This document shows positions 20,796-28,602 of a stretch of 55,844 nt of DNA, piece by piece. A model generated the notes under the pieces. It did no database searches. It had not been told where the DNA came from and saw nothing but the letters and a program-made list of their open reading frames with translations. The translations under genes were made by a program, and so were the position numbers. Each line of letters opens with the position of its first letter. The stretch's first letter is position 1. Location of the stretch: positions 1 to 55,844 of the IMG/VR virus record IMGVR_UViG_3300043446_000624; one strand, 5' to 3'. Origin of the DNA: a virus.

Positions 20796-22415
20796 ATGGC
20801 ACTTGTTCTCGCTGATCGCGTAAAAGAAACAACGACAACTACGGGCACCGGCACAATCACGCTGGCTGGTGCAGCTACGGGTTATCGTTCTTTCTCTGTG
20901 ATTGGGAATGGGAACTCGACCTATTACGCCATCATTGACAGCACCGCAAATACTTGGGAAGTTGGTGTTGGCGTGTACACGTCTGCTGGTACTACGCTTA
21001 GTCGAACTACAGTTTTTTCCAACTCTAGCAATACAACAGCGTTGATTAACTTCGCTGCGGGAACTAAAGACGTTATTTGTACGCAGCCTGCTTGGAGCAC
21101 GCTAAACTACGACAGCGTTGCAATCGGCTATCAAGCGTTAAACGCCTCCATTGTTGGGTCAGGAACTAACAACACGGCAATCGGGTATCAGGCATTGGCA
21201 ACTTCATCTGCCGCCGCTAATAACACCGCTGTTGGTAGTTTGGCTATGTCAGCAGCTGTATCAAATAACGCTCAGGTCGCTGTCGGTCGCTATGCGTTAA
21301 ATGCGCTTACTTCAGGACTATATAACTGTGTTGTAGGCGGCGCTGCAGGGTTAGCGGTGACTGGCGGTAGCTACAACTCTCTTTTTGGGACTTACGCGGG
21401 CTTTTCTCTCGCTGGCCAAAGCAACAACACTGCTATTGGCTACAGTGCGTTGTATTACAACACCGCCGCTAGTAACACGGCAGTGGGGTATAACGCGGGT
21501 CTAAATGTAAACGGTACGGGTAATACGGCGGTTGGTTATCAAGCGCTGCAGGGCAACGCTACGATGACCGGCACATACAACACCGTAATGGGGTGGAGTG
21601 CAGCCCCTGCGGTAACGTCGGGACAGCTATCCACTATTCTTGGGTCCAGCGCAGGGACTGCTCTTACTAGCGCTTGGTTTAGTGTTTTTATTGGTAGTAG
21701 CGCGGGCAACAGTGTTACAAGCGGTGACGGCAATATTTGTATTGGTTATCAAACCCTTGGTGGTTCGGCAACTCTTACTACTGGAACATACAACACCCTT
21801 ATTGGGTACCGTGCCGGTTACGCTATGGGTAACGGTTCGCAGAACCTTGTTATCGGTCACCTTGCTGGCGCTTCTTTAACTACGGGTTCAAACAACGTCA
21901 TTATTGGCTCGTACGACGGCGCTACCGGCATCATTAGCATGCAGGCCTCGAGTAACAACGTTGTTATTGCCGATAACAACGGTGGTATTAAGCTCTACAC
22001 GACTACTTCCGGTTTGGGCGGTTTTAACGTACCGATGGCGGACAGAGGCGCTACTTCCGCTACTGCCGCTACTGGAACCGTTAACTTCGATGCTTCCACG
22101 CAGCAAGTTTGGTATTTGACAGCTAATGCAAGTGCAAACTTTACGTTGAACATCCGGGGCAATTCGACCACAACGTTGAACAATGCGTTGCCTACTGGAC
22201 AGTCATTGACACTTCAGTTGTGGAACACTAACGGGGCTTCCGCGTTTTATATGAGCGCGTTTACGATTGATGGTACTTCTGTAACACCCAAGTGGATTAA
22301 CGGAACTGCTCCTAGCGCCGGTAACGCCAACTCGATTGACGTGTACACCTTCAACATCTTTAAGACGGGCGCTAGCACGTATGTTGTTACCGCCAAGCAA
22401 GAGAAATACGCATAA
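20796..22415 (+). CDS. Tail fibre with YadA-like NTAIGY repeats
   Basis: The 539-residue protein begins with a conserved fibre-anchoring domain (MALVLADRVKETTTTTGTGT, then LSRTTVFSNSS and GTKDVICTQPA). Residues about 105-380 contain at least ten repeats of N-T-A-I/V-G-x-x-A-L/G type (VAIGYQAL, NTAIGYQAL, NTAVGSLAM, NTAVGYNAG, NTLIGYRAG, NLVIGHLAG). This spacing is that of left-handed beta-roll trimeric adhesins such as YadA heads. The C-terminal 120 residues form a distinct Thr/Asn-rich beta domain. It is expected to be a trimeric receptor-binding fibre. Confidence 0.82.
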   Translation: MALVLADRVKETTTTTGTGTITLAGAATGYRSFSVIGNGNSTYYAIIDSTANTWEVGVGVYTSAGTTLSRTTVFSNSSNTTALINFAAGTKDVICTQPAWSTLNYDSVAIGYQALNASIVGSGTNNTAIGYQALATSSAAANNTAVGSLAMSAAVSNNAQVAVGRYALNALTSGLYNCVVGGAAGLAVTGGSYNSLFGTYAGFSLAGQSNNTAIGYSALYYNTAASNTAVGYNAGLNVNGTGNTAVGYQALQGNATMTGTYNTVMGWSAAPAVTSGQLSTILGSSAGTALTSAWFSVFIGSSAGNSVTSGDGNICIGYQTLGGSATLTTGTYNTLIGYRAGYAMGNGSQNLVIGHLAGASLTTGSNNVIIGSYDGATGIISMQASSNNVVIADNNGGIKLYTTTSGLGGFNVPMADRGATSATAATGTVNFDASTQQVWYLTANASANFTLNIRGNSTTTLNNALPTGQSLTLQLWNTNGASAFYMSAFTIDGTSVTPKWINGTAPSAGNANSIDVYTFNIFKTGASTYVVTAKQEKYA

Positions 22416-22424
22416 GGGATTGAC

Positions 22425-22754
22425 ATGAGCGCCACCATCACATGGTCAGTTACAGATATGCGTACGGTAAATGAAAATTACCCAAACATTGTTCATCTTG
22501 TGGTGGTATCACTCAAGGCCACGCAAAATGGTGTGGAAGTTGTTTCCAAAGAACCTCTTTTGCTTGAGCGTCCTACGGGCGAGTTCACTCCATACGAAAA
22601 TCTGACCGAAGCACAAGTGCTTCAGTGGGTGTTCGACGTTTTTACCCCGCAAGGTGTCGCCCAGAGGGAAAACGGCATTTTGGAAAATCTTCGAGATCAG
22701 TTGACTCCACCCGTTGCTCCTGTTCCTACTCCCCTTCCTTGGACTGCGGGGTAA
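22425..22754 (+). CDS. DUF7936-like protein, 109 aa
   Basis: Starts MSATITWSVTDMRTVNENYP. It has a beta-hairpin core, a segment PYENLTEAQVLQWVFDVFTP and a tail with ENLRDQL and Pro-rich PPVAPVPTPLPWTAG. The ITWxVxxM...TEAxVxxWV order and Pro/Trp end resemble a short family I recall as DUF7936, found beside phage tail fibres. It may be a fibre chaperone or fibre-attached subunit; this is inference from position. Confidence 0.62.
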   Translation: MSATITWSVTDMRTVNENYPNIVHLVVVSLKATQNGVEVVSKEPLLLERPTGEFTPYENLTEAQVLQWVFDVFTPQGVAQRENGILENLRDQLTPPVAPVPTPLPWTAG

Positions 22755-22757
22755 GCC

Positions 22758-23438
22758 ATGTTTGGGGCGACCCCATTTGCCCAGCTTCCGTTTTCTAGCT
22801 TAGCTGGCTCAACAGGCACGACGTACAACTCGGCAGTATCCGAAAACGCAACAGGCTCGGACACCTATGCTGCGGTTCAGTTCTTTTCTTATCCCGCGAC
22901 AGTTTCTGAAAACGCAACCGGATCAGACACATACGATGCGCTTTTAATCTCTACGTATAACTCAGCGGTTTCAGAGAATGCCACTGGGTCAGATACATAC
23001 GCAGCATCCTTGATTGCCGCGATTGCGGCGAGCGTGGGCGAGAACGCAACAGGATCGGACATTTATGTTGCTGCAATGCAGTTTCCGTCCGCTACTAGCG
23101 AAAACGCTACCGGGTCTGAAACTGTATCGAGCGGGTTTTTATATACCCCCTTCATTGACGAAACCGCTACTGGATCGGAGACGGTATCGTCATTACTCCC
23201 GATTGTAAGGAGTGTTAGTGAGACGTCTACTGGCGCAGACACGCTCGACATAATTGGTACATACCATCCAGAGATCACAGAATCTGCAACTGGATCAGAT
23301 GAGATACAAGGCGGTAATCCGCTTGACATTATTATGTATGAGAGCGCTACTGCGTCTGCTTCTGTGAGCACTCGGTACCTGTGGACAGACATTGATGCTA
23401 CACAAAACCCAGACTGGGTGGACATTGTGGCAACGTAA
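22758..23438 (+). CDS. Repeat-rich tail protein (SENATGSDT repeats)
   Basis: The 226-residue protein carries about nine tandem copies of a 21-28-residue unit centred on (S/D/T)E(N/T/S)ATGS(D/E)T: three nearly identical SENATGSDTY blocks, then GENATGSDIY, SENATGSETV, DETATGSETV, SETSTGADTL, TESATGSDEI and a degenerate YESATASASV. The short N-terminus is FGATPFAQLPFSSL. The C-terminal 20 residues (WTDIDATQNPDWVDIVAT) differ. Such repeats form elongated beta structures. A spacer or fibre shaft is likely. The declining similarity from N- to C-terminal copies suggests recent duplication at the front end. Confidence 0.75.
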   Translation: MFGATPFAQLPFSSLAGSTGTTYNSAVSENATGSDTYAAVQFFSYPATVSENATGSDTYDALLISTYNSAVSENATGSDTYAASLIAAIAASVGENATGSDIYVAAMQFPSATSENATGSETVSSGFLYTPFIDETATGSETVSSLLPIVRSVSETSTGADTLDIIGTYHPEITESATGSDEIQGGNPLDIIMYESATASASVSTRYLWTDIDATQNPDWVDIVAT

Positions 23439-23452
23439 CTTGAGGACTGATC

Positions 23453-24538
23453 ATGTCAACATATTCAAACCTAAAATTTGAACTAATCACAACGGGTGAA
23501 CAGTCCGGCGCGTGGGGCGCAACTACAAACGCCAACATCGGCACCGCCGTTGAACAAGCAATTGTTGGTATGGCCACGTTGGACTCTACTGACTTTACAT
23601 CCAACGTAGCGACTCTTACGTTGACCAACACTACCGCAGCCCAAGATGCTCGCGCGTTGTGTATTGTTGTCAGTGCTGGAGCAACAAGTGCCGCTGGTAC
23701 GCTAAACGTTCCCGCGATTGAGAAGCCGTACATCATCATTAACAGCACTAGCTACGCCTTGACTGTAAAAGTGTCTGGGCTAACTGGTGTCTCAGTCCCC
23801 GCTGGCAAACGAACGGTTGTGTACAACAACGGGACCGACGTTGGTGACCAGATTAGTTATCTATCTTCTCTAACTCTTGGTACGGCGCTCCCCGTTGCTT
23901 CCGGTGGCACAGGCGGTAATACCGCAGGGGCGGGGCGCACTGGCTTGGGCGCAACAACGGTTGGCGGTAATTTGTTTACGCTGACTGACCCAAGCGCCGT
24001 TACGTATTTGCAAATCAACGCGGATAACTCCGTTTCTGCCCTGGATTCCGCAACCTTCAAGAGCAACCTTGGTATCAGCGGCGCTGGTAGCGTTACTTCT
24101 GTTGGCGGCACAGGTACTGTTAACGGCATCACGTTATCCGGTACGGTGACATCTACAGGAAACTTGACGTTGGGTGGAGCGCTGTCTGGTGTATCGTTGA
24201 CCAGTCAAGTTACCGGTACGCTGCCTATCGCCAACGGCGGTACGGGCGGGGCTACACAGCAGGCTGGTTTGAACAACTTGGCCGGGGCTGTAACTAGCGG
24301 GCAATATTTGCGTGGCAACGGAACTAACGTTGCTATGTCAGCTATCCAAGTTGGGGACGTGCCCACATTGAACCAGAACACGACTGGAAGTGCCGGAAGT
24401 TTGGCTACGACCAACTGGACTGTCGTTGAATCTGGCGGCTATCTGTACTTTAAGTTTGGCGGCGTAAACAAGATGCGCCTAGATTCGTCTGGTAATTTAG
24501 TTGTACCTGGGAACGTGACAGCCTACGGCACTATCTGA
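23453..24538 (+). CDS. Tail fibre with GGTG repeats, 361 aa
   Basis: Beginning MSTYSNLKFELITTGEQSGA, with an N-terminal region GAWGATTNANIGTAVEQAIV that is conserved in many phage fibres. It contains LPVASGGTGGNTAGAG and LPIANGGTGGATQQAG, the GT(L)P(V/I)A(S/N)GGTG elements typical of phage fibre shafts. It ends in YLYFKFGGVNKMRLDSSGNL followed by VVPGNV, a motif often found just before an intramolecular chaperone or tip domain. Role: tail fibre or fibre segment. Confidence 0.8.
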   Translation: MSTYSNLKFELITTGEQSGAWGATTNANIGTAVEQAIVGMATLDSTDFTSNVATLTLTNTTAAQDARALCIVVSAGATSAAGTLNVPAIEKPYIIINSTSYALTVKVSGLTGVSVPAGKRTVVYNNGTDVGDQISYLSSLTLGTALPVASGGTGGNTAGAGRTGLGATTVGGNLFTLTDPSAVTYLQINADNSVSALDSATFKSNLGISGAGSVTSVGGTGTVNGITLSGTVTSTGNLTLGGALSGVSLTSQVTGTLPIANGGTGGATQQAGLNNLAGAVTSGQYLRGNGTNVAMSAIQVGDVPTLNQNTTGSAGSLATTNWTVVESGGYLYFKFGGVNKMRLDSSGNLVVPGNVTAYGTI

Positions 24539-24545
24539 GGTTGAC

Positions 24546-25577
24546 ATGACACTACCAGTCGGAACAATCTCGCTTTCGGATGTTAATACCGAACTTGGGT
24601 ATTCATCGACCGCTCTAGTCAGCCTAAATGATTCGGCTGTTCGTTCGCTTGCAAATGTCCCATCTGGCGCGATCAGTATGAGCGACTTGCAGGGTAAAAG
24701 TGCTAATTTTGGGGCGACCTATAGTTCTAACACGACTTCAGGTCTGAATCTGCGGACTTGGGCGCTTGCTAACGGGTGGAACGGTTCTTCCGCTGCCACT
24801 ATTACGATTTCTAACGGGACTTATCTCCAGTCCAGCAGCACTTCAACTCCAGCTCTTACTATCAATGGTTCGTGGCCCGGTGGCGTTACGCTTGTCGTTG
24901 AAGGATATGTTGTTGGCGCGGGCGGCGCAGGTGGCTCAAGCAATAGCTTATCACCCACTGTTGGGAACAATGGCGGACCCGCTATTTCTCTAGGCGTTAA
25001 TTGCAGCATTCAGATTACTTCTACTGGCGCTATCTTGGGGGGCGGTGGTGGTGGCGCAAGTTATTTTGGCGGCGGCGGTGGCGGTGCTGGAGGTGGCGCA
25101 GGGGGGTCATCTTGGACTACTTATGTAGCTTCTGGCGGCTCCGGCGGTTTTGCTGGCGCCAGCGGTAACAACGGGACTAACGGTGGTAACGGCAGCGTCT
25201 TTGTTGGTACTGGCGGTGGCGGAGGCAGTGCTCTTTCCGGTCTTACTGGCGGGTCCACACTTGCGGGCGGTGCGGGCGGCGCTTTATCGTACGGCGCTGG
25301 CGCCGCATCAGGTGGTGGCGGTGGTGGCTCATCGACGTATTTAGTGAATGGCAGCGCGGGGGGCAACACAACCCCTAGTGGTGGAGGATCCGCTGGTGGA
25401 AATGCTGACAATACAAACGGTGGCGCTGGTGGCGGTGGTTTTGGTAAAGATGGCGGCTACGTAAAAGCGGGATCCACAATATACGCTGGTGGTACAGCGG
25501 GTAAGGCAATTGCCTTGAACGGCTACACAGCCACACTTAGCGGAACCACGACGAACGTTTGGGGGGCTGTTTCATGA
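24546..25577 (+). CDS. Glycine-rich adhesin/tail fibre, 343 aa
   Basis: The N-terminal domain (MTLPVGTISLSDVNTELGYS, then LNDSAVRSLANVPSGAISMS) is a conserved phage fibre start. The next 90 residues form a beta domain. From about residue 120 to 310 the protein is dominated by Gly runs separated by Ala/Ser/Asn (GGGGGGASYFGGGGGGAGGG; TGGGGGSALSGLTGGS), which resembles the polyglycine-II helix sandwiches of T4-like S16 gp38 adhesins. Surface loops between Gly runs would set host specificity. No collagen-type GXY periodicity is seen. The stop overlaps the next gene by ATGA. Confidence 0.8.
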   Translation: MTLPVGTISLSDVNTELGYSSTALVSLNDSAVRSLANVPSGAISMSDLQGKSANFGATYSSNTTSGLNLRTWALANGWNGSSAATITISNGTYLQSSSTSTPALTINGSWPGGVTLVVEGYVVGAGGAGGSSNSLSPTVGNNGGPAISLGVNCSIQITSTGAILGGGGGGASYFGGGGGGAGGGAGGSSWTTYVASGGSGGFAGASGNNGTNGGNGSVFVGTGGGGGSALSGLTGGSTLAGGAGGALSYGAGAASGGGGGGSSTYLVNGSAGGNTTPSGGGSAGGNADNTNGGAGGGGFGKDGGYVKAGSTIYAGGTAGKAIALNGYTATLSGTTTNVWGAVS

Positions 25578-25846
25578 ACTGGGCTGATGTATTAAAAGCG
25601 GTAATCCCTGTCATTGTGGCGTCCCTTGCTTGGCTTCTGGGTCAGGTGACGGACTTTTCCATGCGGCTGACCAAGATTGAGGGCAGCATGCCTGCGCTAA
25701 TCACCAAGGAAGGCGTCCCGACCGACAGCCCAATCTCCGCTGAGCGCCGTCACACTCTGAAAGAAGAGATTTACCGCGACATCCATCAGCTGCAGGTCAA
25801 GGTTCAGCTGCTTGAAGAGCGCGAAAAAATGGGGAAAAAACCATGA
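25574..25846 (+). CDS. Membrane-anchored coiled-coil protein, lysis-associated
   Basis: The 90-residue protein has one N-terminal hydrophobic segment (VLKAVIPVIVASLAWLLGQV, residues 5-24) and a charged coiled-coil C-terminus (LKEEIYRDIHQLQVKVQLLE) with ISAERRHTLK between. It directly precedes the holin gene and overlaps it by 4 bp. The layout resembles an inner-membrane spanin or an antiholin/second holin. Without an identified outer-membrane spanin, the choice is open. Confidence 0.62.
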   Translation: MNWADVLKAVIPVIVASLAWLLGQVTDFSMRLTKIEGSMPALITKEGVPTDSPISAERRHTLKEEIYRDIHQLQVKVQLLEEREKMGKKP

Positions 25847-26352
25847 TTCCAGCACTTCTTGCACCGCTCCTGTCCCAAGGTCTAAGCCTGATCGGTAACG
25901 CCGTTATGGCCAAGGGTAAAGGTTGGGTGGAAGAAAAGACGGGCGTTAAGCTCGACCAGCCGCTGACCGCTGACGATACCCTGAAGCTGCGCCAGTACGA
26001 AATGGACCACGAGGAAGAACTCCTGCGGTTGCGTATTGAAGAAAAGAAGCTCGGGATTGATGAGCTGCAAGCCATGCTGACTGCCGCAGCAAACGAGGAC
26101 AACAATGTGTCTGATCGCTGGAAGGCAGACATGGCTTCTGATTCCTGGCTGTCCAAGAACGTTCGCCCCGGAACGCTGGTGTATATCTTGACGGCATACC
26201 TGATCTTTGCATTGCTGGACGGCGCCGGATACCGCATCAGCGAGTCCTATGTCCAATTGCTGGGCCAGTGGGGCATGCTGGTGATGACGGCCTACTTCGG
26301 TGGTCGCACGGTTGAAAAAGTCATGGAAATGCGCAAGGGGAGCAAAGAATGA
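25843..26352 (+). CDS. Holin (3-TM type)
   Basis: The 169-residue protein has an N-terminal hydrophobic helix (residues 1-22, MIPALLAPLLSQGLSLIGNA), a long charged middle (YEMDHEEELLRLRIEEKKLG; AAANEDNNVSDRWKADMASD) and two C-terminal membrane helices near residues 113-150 (GTLVYILTAYLIFALLDGAG; LGQWGMLVMTAYFGG). SDSWLSKNVRPGTLVYIL resembles the signature of the three-TM holins used by gene-transfer agents (GTA_holin_3TM family). It should form the inner-membrane lesion that releases the endolysin. It overlaps both neighbours by 4 bp. Confidence 0.82.
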   Translation: MIPALLAPLLSQGLSLIGNAVMAKGKGWVEEKTGVKLDQPLTADDTLKLRQYEMDHEEELLRLRIEEKKLGIDELQAMLTAAANEDNNVSDRWKADMASDSWLSKNVRPGTLVYILTAYLIFALLDGAGYRISESYVQLLGQWGMLVMTAYFGGRTVEKVMEMRKGSKE

Positions 26353-26714
26353 GCCTTTCTTCCGAACAAGCCGCATTCCTCTTGGACATGTGCAAGCTCG
26401 TCCAGTTTGCCACATCCCAAGGCTTTGTGGTGACTGCGGGGGAGCTTTACCGTACCCCGGAGCAGCAGGAACTCTACGTCAAAACCGGTCGCAGTCAGAC
26501 CATGAATTCATTGCATTTGACCCGTCGGGCGGTGGATTTCAACTTTTTCAAGGACGGCAAACTTGTGTACGACAAGGCTGTATTGGCCCCGCTGGGGGCT
26601 TACTGGGAGTCGTTACATCCGTTAAACTCGTGGGGCGGCAACGGCAAAAAACTTGTGGATACGCCCCACTTTAGTCGGGGTGATGGCAAGCCAGAATGGG
26701 TACGGGTGACATAA
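26349..26714 (+). CDS. Endolysin, M15 D-Ala-D-Ala carboxypeptidase/L-Ala-D-Glu endopeptidase
   Basis: The 121-residue protein is a small zinc peptidase. Motifs are TAGELYRTPEQQELYVKTGR, then SLHLTRRAVDF with zinc ligands H56 and D63, and SWGGNG...VDTPHF with the third ligand H107. The WESLHPLNSWGGNG stretch fits the M15_4 family used by T5 and related phages. No signal peptide is present, so it depends on the holin. Start overlaps the holin stop by 4 bp. The HF is followed by SR instead of the more usual E/Q. Confidence 0.9.
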   Translation: MSLSSEQAAFLLDMCKLVQFATSQGFVVTAGELYRTPEQQELYVKTGRSQTMNSLHLTRRAVDFNFFKDGKLVYDKAVLAPLGAYWESLHPLNSWGGNGKKLVDTPHFSRGDGKPEWVRVT

Positions 26715-26715
26715 C

Positions 26716-28602
26716 ATGCCTCTGAAAAAACTGTCCCTGAAAGCAGGCGTAAACCGGGAAAACACCCGGTACACCAACGAAAACGGCTGGTACGAGTCCG
26801 ACAAGGTGCGGTTTCGTCAAGGCACGCCTGAGAAAATCGGTGGTTGGGTACGTATTTCAGCTAATACTTTTCTTGGCGTCTGCCGGTCGCTTTGGAACTG
26901 GGTCACGTTGGGCGGCGCAAACTTGCTTGGCGTTGGAACAAACATAAAGTTCTACATCGAGCAGGGCGGGCAGTACTACGATGTTACACCCCTGCGGGAG
27001 ACGGCTGTTCTTTCCAACCCGTTCACAGCTTCGTCAGGCTCCCCCACTATTACAGTAAACGACGTAAACCACGGGTGTAATGCCGGAGATTACGTTACTT
27101 TTAGCGGCGCTGTTGGCCTTGGCGGCAACATGACTGCCACGGTTTTGAACGCAGAATTTCTAGTGGCAACCGTTGTTGATGCGGATAACTACACCATCAC
27201 CGCTGGGGTTAACGCCACCCCCTCAGACACTGGACATGGCGGCGCAACGGTTACAGCAGAGTATCAAATCCACGTTGGCCTTGCCTATGCTGCGCCAATT
27301 ACAGGGTGGGGCGCTGGGCCTTGGGGCAGCGGGCCTTGGGGAATTGGTTCCACAAGCGACGTGAGTCTCCGCCTGTGGACGCAAAGCAACTTTGGTCAGA
27401 ACCTTGTGTTTGGGTATCGCGGCGGTCCTATGTATTATTGGGACGCGGACACTGGGGTAAGCACGCGCGCGGTTGAGATCAGCACGTTGCCGGGCGCAAC
27501 TGACGTACCAATCGTTCAGAATACCACTTTGGTATCTGATGCTTACCGGTTTGTGTTTGCGTTTGGCTGCAATGATTATGGTTCCACAACCCAAAACCCG
27601 ATGCTTTTGCGTTGGTCGGACCAAGAATCTGTAACCGATTGGACACCCGCTGCTACCAACCAAGCGGGCAGCTTGCTGCTATCTCGGGGTTCTGAGATTG
27701 TTACCGCTATCCAAACTCGTCAGGAAATTGTGGTGTTCACGGACGCTGCGCTGTATTCGTTCCAATACCTTGGCCCCCCAACGGTGTGGGGTTCCCAGTT
27801 GCTGGGTGACAACATTTCAATTGCCAGCCAGAACGCCGCAGCGTTGGCTTCTGGCGTGATCTACTGGATGGGTACGGATAAGTTCTATAAATACGATGGT
27901 CGCGTGCAGACGTTGGTCTGCGATCTGCGTCAGTTTGTCTATGGTGATATTAACCTTGAGCAACAGGATCAGTTCTTTGCCAGCACAAACGAAGGCTTCA
28001 ACGAAGTCTGGTTCTTCTATTGCAGCGCGGCTTCAGACACGATCGATCGCTACGTGGTTTACAACTACATCGAGAACGAAGGCAAGGGTTGTTGGTATTA
28101 CGGCAACATGGCGCGTAGCGCATGGCTGGACTCCGCGCTGCGCGATCACCCAATCGCAGCAACGCTGATCAATAACATTGTCTACCATGAAGATGGCGTG
28201 GATGACAACGCAACGGCCACGCCAACCGCTATTGAAGCAATGATCAGTTCCGCTGAATTTGACATCGATGACGGCGACAAGTTTGGGTTTGTCTGGCGTA
28301 TAGTGCCTGACATTACGTTCCGTGGGTCTACTATAGATAATCCGCAGGCTACCTTGACACTGATCCCAATGCAAAACTCGGGTTCAGGGTTTAACAACCC
28401 AACTTCGGTAGCGGGCAGTGACAACGCAACTATTACCCGAACTGCGGAAGTCCCGATTGAACAATTCACCGGTCAGGTGTATATTCGCGTGCGTGGTCGC
28501 CAGATGATTCTTCAGCTGGAATCCAACCAACTCGGGTGTACGTGGCAGCTTGGTTCGCCCCGGATTGACATTCGTCAGGATGGACGCAGAGGCAATACAT
28601 GA
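26716..28602 (+). CDS. Tail nozzle/hub-like protein, 628 aa
   Basis: Beta-rich, beginning MPLKKLSLKAGVNRENTRYT, then WYESDKVRFRQGTPEKIGGW. A domain at about 97-190 (TITVNDVNHGCNAGDYVTFS) is an immunoglobulin-like insert. The core has repeated segments such as NLVFGYRGGPMYYWD and IYWMGTDKFYKYDGRVQTLV, suggesting beta-propeller blades as in T7 gp12 or P22 gp10. The C-terminus has VYIRVRGRQMILQLESNQLG. Best fit is the nozzle/hub that extends the adaptor. The distance from the adaptor gene is large but lysis genes intervene. The next gene overlaps by ATGA. Confidence 0.72.
   Translation: MPLKKLSLKAGVNRENTRYTNENGWYESDKVRFRQGTPEKIGGWVRISANTFLGVCRSLWNWVTLGGANLLGVGTNIKFYIEQGGQYYDVTPLRETAVLSNPFTASSGSPTITVNDVNHGCNAGDYVTFSGAVGLGGNMTATVLNAEFLVATVVDADNYTITAGVNATPSDTGHGGATVTAEYQIHVGLAYAAPITGWGAGPWGSGPWGIGSTSDVSLRLWTQSNFGQNLVFGYRGGPMYYWDADTGVSTRAVEISTLPGATDVPIVQNTTLVSDAYRFVFAFGCNDYGSTTQNPMLLRWSDQESVTDWTPAATNQAGSLLLSRGSEIVTAIQTRQEIVVFTDAALYSFQYLGPPTVWGSQLLGDNISIASQNAAALASGVIYWMGTDKFYKYDGRVQTLVCDLRQFVYGDINLEQQDQFFASTNEGFNEVWFFYCSAASDTIDRYVVYNYIENEGKGCWYYGNMARSAWLDSALRDHPIAATLINNIVYHEDGVDDNATATPTAIEAMISSAEFDIDDGDKFGFVWRIVPDITFRGSTIDNPQATLTLIPMQNSGSGFNNPTSVAGSDNATITRTAEVPIEQFTGQVYIRVRGRQMILQLESNQLGCTWQLGSPRIDIRQDGRRGNT

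Noticed and set aside
20796-25577. Diversity-generating retroelement acting on the tail fibres
   Set aside because: No reverse transcriptase gene and no template/variable repeat pair were seen near the fibres.
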